Of a stretch of 8,336 nucleotides of DNA, positions 1 to 7,300 are shown piece by piece. Numbering within the stretch: the stretch's first letter is position 1; each line of letters begins with the position of its first letter. Origin of the DNA: Acidobacteriota bacterium (GTDB lineage: Bacteria; Acidobacteriota; Polarisedimenticolia; J045). Both the position numbers and the translations under genes were made by a program. Below the pieces are notes generated by a model. That model searched no databases and was not told the origin of the DNA. It was given only the letters and a program-made list of their open reading frames with translations. The stretch covers positions 1 through 8,336 of the forward strand of contig JALTMS010000039.1 in the NCBI GenBank assembly GCA_027001345.1, in the 5' to 3' direction.

Positions 1-741
1 CAGCAGGGCGTCGGCGGCCTGTCGGTCGCCCATTTTCAGCGCCGCCAAAGCCTCGTACCACAGCAGCGCACCACAGGGCAGGCCCTCGATCCGGGCCACT
101 TCCCGACCGCTGCGAAGAACCCGTCGTGCCGTTGCTGGATCATGGGCGAGGAGCAGGCTGATGCCCTGGTAGAGCCGAGCGTCGGCCAGCGCCGGGCGGC
201 GTGCGGCGATCTCACCGAAGAGGCTGGCAGCGCGATCCCAGCGACCGGCGGCGTAGGCCTGGGCCGCGGCTTGCCACAAGGCCGGCAGACCCTGCTCGCC
301 GCGGAGGACCAGAGGCGAGGAAAGGGGCATCGGCTCGATCACGGCGGCAGCAGCCGAGTGCGAAATCGTGCCTGCTCGCCAGACGGGGAGCAGCAGCGCC
401 GCCAGCGCGAAGGCGGCGGCCAGGGTGCCCAGGGCCCAGCTTCGAGGGGCGGTCCGGCGCCGATTGCGCCGCATTTCGCGCCGCAAGAGCGCGTGGGTCC
501 ACTGCCGGCGTGCCTCGAAGGCCCGGCGTTCGGCTGGCTGCAATCCGTCGGTTTCGAGGGTGCGGAAGACCTCCAGGTCGGCTGCCAGCAGGGCGCAGGG
601 ACCGCAACCTCCAGCGAGATGGGACTCGAAGCGGTGCTGGCGTTCGGCAGGCAGGCGGCCCTCGACAAGCTGCTCGACCTCGGACGAGGAAAGGTAGCCG
701 CAGCCAAGGGGGGGAGGAGTGTGTGGATTTGCGGAGTTCAT
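1..741 (-). CDS. Putative zinc-finger anti-sigma factor with one membrane span and TPR-like periplasmic part (3' end cut by window edge)
   Basis: The visible 247 codons start at ATG 741, which overlaps the TGA of the upstream sigma gene as ATGA, so translation is probably coupled. Residues 18-49 resemble a zf-HC2/anti-sigma zinc finger: an EQLVEGRLP helix followed by H41-x4-C46-x2-C49 (HLAGGCGPC). An Arg-rich stretch (91-100, MRRNRRR) precedes a hydrophobic segment at about 103-122, which predicts a single membrane span with a cytoplasmic N-terminus. Residues 150-247 are Ala/Leu-rich helices with TPR character (WQAAAQAYAAGRWDRAASLF), and the frame is still open at base 1. Zinc-finger proteins encoded directly after an ECF sigma gene usually bind and inhibit that sigma factor, and I infer the same here. 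The TPR part might sense a partner outside the membrane. The ligand is unknown, and the true length cannot be seen. Confidence 0.82.
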   Translation of the reverse strand, partial: MNSANPHTPPPLGCGYLSSSEVEQLVEGRLPAERQHRFESHLAGGCGPCALLAADLEVFRTLETDGLQPAERRAFEARRQWTHALLRREMRRNRRRTAPRSWALGTLAAAFALAALLLPVWRAGTISHSAAAAVIEPMPLSSPLVLRGEQGLPALWQAAAQAYAAGRWDRAASLFGEIAARRPALADARLYQGISLLLAHDPATARRVLRSGREVARIEGLPCGALLWYEALAALKMGDRQAADALL

Positions 742-1355
742 GAGCCGCTGTCCCCAAAGCCGCTTTCCGCCATGCAGCGGCGTAGCTTGCGCTGGCCCGC
801 GATCAGGACGGCCCGGGCACCACTGGGATTGGTCAGGGCCAGCCGCTCGGTCAGTTCCGCCAGGGTGGTTTCGTCGAAGTACTGTCCGATGATCACCGCA
901 CGCTCGATTTCCGGCAGGCGACCCAGGCAGCGGGTGAGCGCAGCCAGGCGCTCCTGGCGGGCGGCGCCGGCATCGGGTTGATCTTCGCTGCCGGCCTGGA
1001 GAATCTCGGCCATCTCTTCGGTGCTCTCGGCGGTGACCTCGTCGAGGTGAGTCCGCCAGCGGCGACGCAGGTTGGAAAGGCGATTGTGGGCCAGGCGAAA
1101 GAGCCAGGTCTTCAGCTGGCTCTCGCCCCGGAAGCGATCGAGGCCTCGGATCAGGTCGATGTAGAGTTCCTGGTTCATCTCGGCAGCCAACTCCGGGTTG
1201 CCGATACGGCGGCGGAAAAAGCCCAGCGTCAGCGGGCCGTAACGCTCGAAGAGGATCATCACGACTTCCTCCCGCTGCTGGCCACGCTGATAACGCTCGA
1301 CGAGCTGTTCGTCGCTGAGGCCCTGCATTTCGGCGCTGCTGGCTCCGGCCGCCAA
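738..1355 (-). CDS. RNA polymerase sigma factor, ECF (sigma-70 like) family
   Basis: This 205-residue protein has the two-domain ECF layout. Region 2 spans about residues 28-100, including FERYGPLTLGFFRRRIGN and the WLFRLAHNRLSNLRRR end typical of the core-binding/-10 recognition helices. An acidic linker (105-135) follows, then region 4 at about 136-195 (LAALTRCLGRLPEIERAVI, then a helix-turn-helix around 160-195). The chosen start is TTG at 1355, because GGAGAG lies 6 nt upstream. An in-frame ATG at 1328 has no convincing ribosome site. With the TTG start the gene overlaps the 3' end of the exporter gene by 97 bases, so it is probably co-transcribed with the exporter. It ends in an ATGA overlap with the anti-sigma gene. 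It presumably directs RNA polymerase to a small set of promoters, possibly the GTGAA...TC elements in this locus (inference). Confidence 0.9.
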   Translation of the reverse strand: MAAGASSAEMQGLSDEQLVERYQRGQQREEVVMILFERYGPLTLGFFRRRIGNPELAAEMNQELYIDLIRGLDRFRGESQLKTWLFRLAHNRLSNLRRRWRTHLDEVTAESTEEMAEILQAGSEDQPDAGAARQERLAALTRCLGRLPEIERAVIIGQYFDETTLAELTERLALTNPSGARAVLIAGQRKLRRCMAESGFGDSGS

Positions 1356-3691
1356 GGCATACTCTCCGCTGATGACGGGACCATCATAGGCGACCGAGGC
1401 GCATTTGCGGGAGCCGAGCGCTGGGCGGCCACGAGTTCCGCGTAGACGCCCCCGCGCTCGAGCAGTGCGCTGTGGCTACCCTCCTCGACGATCTGCCCTC
1501 CGGAGACCACCAGGATACGGTCGGCCATCTTCACGCTGCTCAGGCGATGGGCGACGATGATCCGCGTGCACTGGAGTTCGGCCAGGGCAGCGGCGATGCG
1601 CGCTTCGGATACGGCATCCACTTCGCTGGTCGCCTCGTCGAGGAGCAGGATGCGCGGCCGGCCGAGCAGGGCCCGGGCCAGGGCCAGACGTTGGCGCTGG
1701 CCGCCGGACAGGCAGGCGCCACCGGCAGACAGGGGCGTGTCATAGCCCAGGGGCATGGCCAGGATCTCGTCGTGGAAGCCCGCCCGTTGGGCGGCCTCCA
1801 CGATTTCCTCGAAGGGAGCCTGCGGGTGGCGCAGGGCGATGTTCTCGCGAATCGTCAGGGCGAAGATGTGAGAGCGCTGGGTGACCACACCCACCTGCTG
1901 TCGTACCCGGTCGAGGGATAGCGTCTCCAGGTCGCGACCATCGAAGAGCACTCTTCCCCGGGTGGCGCGGTGGAGGCCGATCAGCGTTCGGGCGAGGGTG
2001 GTCTTGCCCGCACCCGAGGGACCGACGATGGCGACGCACTGTCCAGCGCTGATCCGCAGGTCGATTCCGTCGAGCACCGGGATCTTGCCATCGTAGGAGA
2101 ACGACAGGTTCTCCGCGGTGATGGCTCCGGCGATCAGCACGGGCAAGCCAGGCTTCTCCTGCTCGGGTGTCGCGTCGAGGATCTCGTCGATGCGTTCGAC
2201 GTGGGAACCGAGCTGCTGCAGGCCAGTGGCCGTATCGACGAAGTTGCCCAGGGGCATCAACACGCCACCGGCCAGGGCCTGGAGGGCCAGCATGGTGCCC
2301 AGCGAGAGGGAGCCGGCGAGCACCTGAAGAGCGCCGCAGAGCAAGATGGCCATCGGCGCGGCGATGCGTAGCGCTCCAGTGAGAGATTCGGCGACCTGGG
2401 AGATGCGCTCTCGGGCCGCCGTGGCGTCAAGTTCCTCGCTCCAGGCTCCTGACCAGTGATCCACCGCCCGGCGGGCGCAGCCCAGGGCTTTGAGGGTTTC
2501 CATGCCCGACAGCAGCTCCACCAGACGGGTGCGGGATCGGGAGACGGCGATCAGCTCTCGGGAGGTGCGCTCGCTGAGTTGCCGGCGGAAAACGAAGAAG
2601 ACCAGCCACTGGAATGTGCCGAGGAGCAGGGTCAGGGCTCCCATCACGGGGCTGGCGAGAAAAAGGGCGCAGAGGTAGATGCCGATCATCATCCCGTCGA
2701 GGAGCGTGGACAGGGCCGTGGCGGAGAGTGCTGCCCGCAAAGCGTGCTGGCTTTCGAAGCGAGAGAGCAGATCTCCCGGCGGGCGATCGAGAAAGAAGCG
2801 GTATGGCAAGCTCGCCAGGTGATCGACGAAGTGGGTGCCCATCTCGCCGTCCGCCGCGCGGCGCAGCCTCAGCAGGCTGCCGCTGCGGGTCAGGGAGAGC
2901 AGCAGGTGGGCACCGATGACGGCGAGCAGGCCCAGCGCCAGCAACCCCAGAAGATCGCGTTCGGAACGGGGTACGATACGGTCGACGAGAACACCGGTCA
3001 GTAGCGGCAGCGCCAGGGCGCTGACTTGCAGTCCAGCGGATGCTGCGAAGGCCAGGGCCAGGGCGCGACGGTAGGCGAGTAGCTGCCGCGCCACCCGGAC
3101 CAGTCCTCCCCGTCGCTCCACGCCAGTGTCGAAATCCGGTCCGGGCGAGAGTTCGATGGCCACTCCCGTCAGGGCCTCGTCGAGCGCCTCTTGCGCGACG
3201 AAGATCCGCCCCAGGGCCGGATCGACGATCCAGGCCCCCTTGCGGGTGGTGCGCTCGAAGACCACGAAGTGGTCGAAGTTCCAGTGCAGAATCGCTCCCG
3301 AGCCGAGTCGGCGCAGATCCTCGGGCTCGATGCGTACACCCCGCGCCCGGAGGCCCAGCTCCCGGGCGGCTTCCACCAGGGCCTGGGCGGTCACGCCGTC
3401 CCGCCCTGATCCCACTCGGGAGCGAACCGCGGGCAGACCGATCCGCCGGCCGTGGAGGGCCAGGGTCATGGCCAGGCAGGCGGCGCCACAGTCCGAGGCC
3501 TCGAGCTGCTGGACGAAGGGAACTCGAGCGAAGCGACGGAACCCCCCCGCGGGGATCGAGGCTGAGATCTTCGGCATTTCTTCCGCGGTGAAGCGTCGAG
3601 ACCAGGCGGCGGGGCGGAAGACTCGCGCCAAGCTGCCGCCATCCTGCTTCTCGTCCGTACTGTCCGGGCCTTGCTGTCGTCCGTCCTTCAT
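1259..3691 (-). CDS. lanT: Peptidase C39-containing ABC exporter for the lanthipeptide (LanT type)
   Basis: The 810-residue protein has three parts. The C39 cysteine peptidase domain (about 55-190) shows QQLEASDCGAAC with oxyanion Gln62 and catalytic Cys68, His141 in FDHFVVF and Asp157 in IVDPALG. The transmembrane domain (about 205-490) has several hydrophobic segments. The nucleotide-binding domain (about 525-758) has Walker A GPSGAGKTT (557-565), Q-loop Gln605, signature LSGGQ (661-665), Walker B ILLLDE (681-686) and H-loop His715. All catalytic residues are present. Proteins of this type cut leaders after a double Gly and export the product as homodimers; LanA has such a site at residues 47-48. 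The ATG at 3691 is preceded by GGGGAG. Two oddities are an N-terminal extension of about 55 residues before C39 (Met39 is an alternative start) and a Ser/Pro/Ala-rich tail after residue 758 that reads over the sigma gene start. It is transcribed divergently from lanA. Confidence 0.95.
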   Translation of the reverse strand: MKDGRQQGPDSTDEKQDGGSLARVFRPAAWSRRFTAEEMPKISASIPAGGFRRFARVPFVQQLEASDCGAACLAMTLALHGRRIGLPAVRSRVGSGRDGVTAQALVEAARELGLRARGVRIEPEDLRRLGSGAILHWNFDHFVVFERTTRKGAWIVDPALGRIFVAQEALDEALTGVAIELSPGPDFDTGVERRGGLVRVARQLLAYRRALALAFAASAGLQVSALALPLLTGVLVDRIVPRSERDLLGLLALGLLAVIGAHLLLSLTRSGSLLRLRRAADGEMGTHFVDHLASLPYRFFLDRPPGDLLSRFESQHALRAALSATALSTLLDGMMIGIYLCALFLASPVMGALTLLLGTFQWLVFFVFRRQLSERTSRELIAVSRSRTRLVELLSGMETLKALGCARRAVDHWSGAWSEELDATAARERISQVAESLTGALRIAAPMAILLCGALQVLAGSLSLGTMLALQALAGGVLMPLGNFVDTATGLQQLGSHVERIDEILDATPEQEKPGLPVLIAGAITAENLSFSYDGKIPVLDGIDLRISAGQCVAIVGPSGAGKTTLARTLIGLHRATRGRVLFDGRDLETLSLDRVRQQVGVVTQRSHIFALTIRENIALRHPQAPFEEIVEAAQRAGFHDEILAMPLGYDTPLSAGGACLSGGQRQRLALARALLGRPRILLLDEATSEVDAVSEARIAAALAELQCTRIIVAHRLSSVKMADRILVVSGGQIVEEGSHSALLERGGVYAELVAAQRSAPANAPRSPMMVPSSAESMPWRPEPAAPKCRASATNSSSSVISVASSGRKS
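1362..1367 (-). promoter_or_regulatory. Shine-Dalgarno site that decides the TTG start of the sigma gene
   Basis: On the minus strand GGAGAG lies 6 nt before TTG 1355, inside the coding sequence of the upstream exporter. It favours the TTG start over the ATG at 1328, whose upstream bases show no purine-rich match. Confidence 0.5.
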
Positions 3692-3746
3692 CGCGTCTCC
3701 CCGGGTGTCTTCAGCGCTGTGGCTGACCGATCGGCCTCACTGCGCA

Positions 3747-3773
3747 TAGAAACCCCGGGGGCTCTTTTTTCAC
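3747..3773 (-). promoter_or_regulatory. Possible ECF-type promoter for the exporter-sigma-anti-sigma operon
   Basis: On the minus strand GTGAA (3773-3769) is followed after 18 nt by TCTA (3750-3747). ECF promoters commonly have an AA-containing -35 box and a TC-containing -10 box at about this spacing. The two plus-strand elements before lanA and lanM also begin with GTGAA and have TC after 17 nt. The match is short, one base longer, and includes an A run, so it could be chance. Confidence 0.25.
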
Positions 3774-3783
3774 GGGCGCAGCA

Positions 3784-3801
3784 GAGAAAACCGCTTTTCT
3801 C
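3784..3801. repeat. Short perfect inverted repeat in the divergent intergenic region
   Basis: GAGAAAA (3784-3790) and TTTTCTC (3795-3801) are separated by CCGC. This AT-rich palindrome stands out in a GC-rich region and lies between the divergent exporter and lanA genes. It may be an operator, or a hairpin in a transcript that enters from either side. No poly-T run follows it on the plus strand, so it is not a convincing terminator. Confidence 0.4.
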
Positions 3802-3805
3802 GTGG

Positions 3806-3849
3806 CCGCTGTGAAAGTGGCAGCCCTCGGTGTCGACAGGGGGTGAACA
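3806..3849 (+). promoter_or_regulatory. Putative lanA promoter/operator element, copy 1 of a 44-nt repeat
   Basis: This stretch aligns without gaps to 4303-4346 upstream of lanM (offset 497; 32 of 44 bases identical). The best-kept blocks are CCGCYGTGAARG and the 3' half TGTCRACAGGRGGTGA. GTGAA (3811-3815) lies 17 nt before TC (3833-3834), a spacing typical of ECF -35/-10 boxes. The arms TGTCGAC (3831-3837) and GTCGAACA (3851-3858) form an inverted repeat with one extra A. Used as a promoter it would give a lanA leader of about 80 nt. Promoter function is inferred; the repeat itself is read directly. Confidence 0.45.
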
Positions 3850-3919
3850 CGTCGAACAGCCAGGGCGGAATCAGCCGCCCCTCGGCAACCCGGCGACAGA
3901 CAACGAAAGGAGAAAGACC

Positions 3920-4162
3920 ATGACCCGCAAGCAGATCATTCAGGCCTGGCGCGACGGCGAGTTCTACGGAGAACTCGACGACCAGCAGCGTGCCCGAATC
4001 CCCGCCAACCCAGTGGGCCTGCCCACAGTTTCCGACGACGACCTGCACTTCGCCTCCGGAGGAGCCGCGGGGGTACCCAGACCACCCCGTCGTCCCCACT
4101 CTCGCGGATTTCTCTCCATCGGCAAGTACTGCACCAGCGACATCTGCTGCTGCCCCTTCTGA
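3920..4162 (+). CDS. lanA: Class II lanthipeptide precursor, mersacidin/lichenicidin-like leader
   Basis: The precursor has 80 residues, starting at ATG 3920 with AGGAG 7 nt upstream. The leader matches the mersacidin/lichenicidin family pattern: an IIQAWRDGEFYGEL segment (compare the family's RAWKDPEYR), then an acidic/Gln stretch, IPANPVG, and an acidic run SDDDLHFASGG ending in Gly47-Gly48. C39 exporters cut after such a Gly-Gly. The predicted core is residues 49-80: a Pro/Arg-rich stretch (52-62) followed by GFLSIGKYCTSDICCCPF. Ser61, Ser66, Thr72 and Ser73 could be dehydrated, and Cys71, 76, 77 and 78 could close rings, so up to four thioethers are possible. The C-terminus lacks the exact CTxTxEC lipid II motif. 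It lies upstream of lanM, separated from it by a terminator. An in-frame GTG at 3830 would extend the leader by 30 residues but has no ribosome site. Confidence 0.93.
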   Translation: MTRKQIIQAWRDGEFYGELDDQQRARIPANPVGLPTVSDDDLHFASGGAAGVPRPPRRPHSRGFLSIGKYCTSDICCCPF

Positions 4163-4251
4163 CGCCCGCAGGCCATGCGGGGCCTCGGCGACCTCGCTTC
4201 CACGGAGGGGGTCCGGGGAAACGACGAGTCCAACGGGGCCACCATCATCCC

Positions 4252-4295
4252 GCCCCCGGCCGCCGACGCAATACTTCGGTGGCCGGGGGCTTTTT
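4252..4295 (+). terminator. Strong intrinsic terminator or attenuator between lanA and lanM
   Basis: GCCCCCGGCC (4252-4261) pairs with GGCCGGGGGC (4281-4290). GCCGA/TCGGT extends the stem to 15 pairs with one G-U, the loop is 9 nt (4267-4275), and TTTTT follows at 4291-4295. It sits 90 bases after the lanA stop and should end most lanA transcripts, keeping precursor mRNA more abundant than synthetase mRNA. Confidence 0.9.
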
Positions 4296-4302
4296 CGTCC
4301 CG

Positions 4303-4346
4303 CCGCCGTGAAGGCGATCGCTCCGGGTGTCAACAGGAGGTGAGCA
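4303..4346 (+). promoter_or_regulatory. Putative lanM promoter/operator element, copy 2 of the 44-nt repeat
   Basis: This copy begins 8 nt after the T run of the preceding terminator and matches the lanA upstream element at 32 of 44 positions with no gaps; 18 of the last 21 bases agree. GTGAA (4308-4312) is followed after 17 nt by TC (4330-4331). A transcription start a few bases past the second box would give a leader of about 30 nt and leave the lanM ribosome site (AGGAG, 4359-4363) intact. The position directly after a terminator makes a fresh promoter plausible, though function is inferred. Confidence 0.45.
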
Positions 4347-4359
4347 ATCGCTGTTGACA
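4328..4359 (+). repeat. Perfect 9-bp inverted repeat overlapping the lanM control region
   Basis: TGTCAACAG (4328-4336) and CTGTTGACA (4351-4359) are exact inverted copies separated by 14 nt. The left arm overlaps the candidate -10 box, and the right arm touches the lanM Shine-Dalgarno AGGAG. It could be a regulator binding site. If the whole of it is transcribed, it could form a hairpin that limits lanM translation. The matching lanA region has a similar, less perfect pair of arms. Confidence 0.6.
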
Positions 4360-4370
4360 GGAGAAATACG

Positions 4371-7300
4371 ATGAACGAGCAGAAGCTGCTTTCCGCCCTG
4401 GCCCTTGGTGAACGGATGGCGCAGCCTGACGGCGCGGGAAGCTGGAGCCCATCGCTGGCACGGCGTCGGCTTCGGCGCTGGAAGAAGACCCCGCCATTCC
4501 ATCTCGAGGGGATGCTCGATCGTCGCCTCGCGTCGGCGGGACTCGACCGGCGGCGCTTTCTCTACCTGTTGGGACAGGAGTCTGCGACCTTGCCCCGGGG
4601 TGCGGCCTCACCTCGCTGGCTGGCACGCCTCGATCAGGGGCTCCACTCTCCCCCCATCGCCCCGCAGGTGGAGCTTCACTTCTCCCGGATGGAAGGGGCC
4701 GGTCGTCTCTGCCGGGCCTTCGCGCCCTGGATCGATGCGGGCTACCGGGCGCTGGTACGTGGTCTCGAGCAGGTCGAGCGCCGGTCGGACTCGCCCCCAT
4801 GGGAGCCCGAGGTCGTGGCGGCCGGTCTGCTCGGAACCCTGCTCGGTCGCATCACCTGGATCGCCGGCAGAGCGTTGGTGCTGGAAATGCACGTGGCGGG
4901 CCTCGAAGAGCGGCTGACGGGAGCCAGTCCCGTCGAGCGCTTTGAAAGCTGGCTCGAGCAACTCGCCCGGCCGGAGGTGCTCGCAGAAATCCTCGAGAAC
5001 TACCCGCTGCTCGGCCGCAGAGTGGTCGAAGAAGTCGACCGTTGGCGCAAGAGTTCGCTGCAGGTTCTGGAGGACCTGGAACAGGACTGGGCGGAGATCG
5101 CGGCGACCATCCCCGGTGCAGCCCAGGCTGGAACTCTCGAGAGCATCGACGCCGGCCAGGGTGATCTCCACGAGGGGGGGCGTAGCGTTGCGATCTTGCG
5201 TTTCGCCGGGGGCTTCCGCCTGGTCTACAAGCCCCGTTCTCTGGAAGTGGACCGCCACTTCGCCGTGTTGGCGGCGCGGGTTGGGGAAATCGCGGGCATG
5301 GAAATCACGCGTCCCGTGGCGCTGGTTCCCAAGGCGGGCCACGGTTGGCAGGAGTACGTCCCCCATACTCCCTGCCAGAGCCCCGAGCAGCTCGAGGCCT
5401 ACTACCGGCGCCTGGGAGGCCTGCTGGCGCTGCTCGAGATCCTCGGAGCCACCGACCTGCACCACGAGAACCTGGTGGCCGATGGCCCGTTTCCGGTGCC
5501 CATCGATCTGGAGACCCTTTTTCAGCCGGCGACGCCCGATCCCCGCTTCGAGAGCGAGGTCGATCGTCGGATGGCCGAGGACGCATCGCGGTCGGTGCTG
5601 CGGGTGGGCCTGCTGCCCGACGCCGCGGCGGACGCAGAACTGGGTCTCGATCTCAGCGGCATCGGAGCCGAGGAAGGGCGGGAAGGCCGGATGCTGGTGC
5701 CGACCTGGGCGGAGGAGAACACCGACGCCATGCACCTGGAGAAACGGCCCGCCCGAATCGGTGCGACGGCCCATCGTCCCCGACTCGGTGGGAGCAGTCC
5801 CTCTCCCCTGAGCTTCGCCTCCCAGCTTGCCGCAGGTTTCGAGAAGGTCTACCGGGCCGTCCATGCCGCCCGTGATGAGCTGCTGGAAGCCGGAGGTCTG
5901 CTCGATGCCTTCGAGAAAGCAGAGATTCGCGTGTTGGTGAGGAATACGGCGGTCTACGAGCTGCTGCTCGATCGCTGCTACCACCCCCACGCTCTGCGCC
6001 ACGGGCTCGAGTGGGAGCGGGTACTCGACGGCCTCTGGACGGAGGTGGAGTTCCGCCCGGAGCTGGAAGCTTTCGTTGCCGCCGAGCGCCACGACCTGAT
6101 GGCTGGGGACATTCCTGTCTTTCGCACCCGGGCCGGGTCCCGGAGGCTCTACGCGGCCAGCGGGGAACTGCCCGTTCCTCTGTCGCTCAGTGGTCTCGAT
6201 CGCAGTCGTCGACGGATTGCTGGATTGGGCGAAGAGGACCTCGAGCGACAGCTCTGGCTGATCCGGGCGGCGATGACGGGCCTGGTGCAGGAAGACAGCG
6301 ACAAGGGGCTCGACGCGGTGCCTCCCACCCGTCTCGGCAGCGGCCCGGAAGCCGGCGCCCTGGCGGCGGCCCTGAGCCTGGGGCGCCGACTGGGCGCGCA
6401 GGCGATCCGTGCCGGGGGCCGTGCCAACTGGCTCGGGCTGATCTTCTCGGGTCTGGGCCGCTGGACCCTCTCTCCCCTCGGCGCCGGCCTCTACGATGGC
6501 ATCGACGGAGTGGTGCTCTTCCTCGCCTACCTGGCCGAGGCCACCGGTGATTCCGAGATGCGCGGCCTGGCCGACGAAGCGCTCCGCACCGCCCTCGAAG
6601 ACCCGGCAGCCGATCTGCGCTCCCTGGGTGTGGGGGCCTTCGACGGGCGCTGCTCGCGGCTTTACCTGCTGACCCACCTGGCCGCGTTGTGGCAGCGAGA
6701 GGACCTGGCCGACAGGGCCCGGCAGATCGTCCGAAGCCTGGGCGATGCGGTGGCGAGCGACGATGCCCACGATGTGATCTCCGGCGCTGCCGGAGCCCTG
6801 GTGGTGCTCGAAGGTGCCTGGCGACGGCTGGGCATCGATGAGGCCCGGGAGCAAGCTCTGGCCTGCGGCCGACACCTGGTCGACAGCGCGCGGCGGATGG
6901 ACGGAGGTCTGGCCTGGCCGGCCCGCGGCGACGCGGCACCGCGGGGCATGACGGGATTCAGTCATGGTTCGGCGGGAATCGCCTGGGCCCTGGCTCACCT
7001 GCACCGTGTCACCGGCGAGACTGACTTCGCGGACGCCGCCCGGGGTGCCCTGGTGCACGAGCGCCGACTACTGGACGACGACCAGCACGACGGCGCGGTG
7101 CGCCGCAATGCCATGGGCGAGGTCCGCGCCTGGTGCCACGGTTCGCCCGGTGTAGGCCTCGGCCGGCTCGGCTGCTTCGGCCTGGGGGATGATCAGGCGG
7201 TGGAGGCTGATCTGCGGGCAGCGGTGAAAGACACCCTCTCCCGCGGTTTCACCGACGTCCACTGCCTGTGCCACGGTTCGCTGGGCAACCTGGAGGTCGT

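Noticed and set aside
978..1445. Plus-strand open frame over the sigma/exporter junction
   Set aside because: It has no recognizable domain, lies opposite two well-supported genes, and reflects GC bias.
3753..3770. CCCCGGGG followed by GCTCTTTTTT as a plus-strand terminator
   Set aside because: The palindrome has no loop, so it cannot form a normal terminator hairpin. The long-range pairing is better placed as a minus-strand leader structure.
3830..3919. In-frame GTG extension of the lanA leader by 30 residues
   Set aside because: There is no ribosome site before GTG 3830, the added residues do not resemble known leaders, and the region overlaps the promoter-like repeat. ATG 3920 has a good AGGAG.
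3843..3923. A 26-codon upstream reading frame from GTG 3843 whose TGA overlaps the lanA start as ATGA
   Set aside because: The purine run directly abuts the GTG with no proper spacing, and lanA has its own strong ribosome site. The parallel GTG before lanM gives only five codons. The overlap is probably chance.
4175..4357. A second small precursor after lanA
   Set aside because: The frame from ATG 4175 has no ribosome site, no leader-like motif and one cysteine near its end, and it runs straight through the terminator stem.
4608..7058. An 816-codon open frame on the minus strand opposite lanM
   Set aside because: It is antisense to a gene with complete LanM motifs. Its translation is low-complexity, rich in Gly, Gln, Arg and Pro, with no domain, as expected from high-GC third-position bias.
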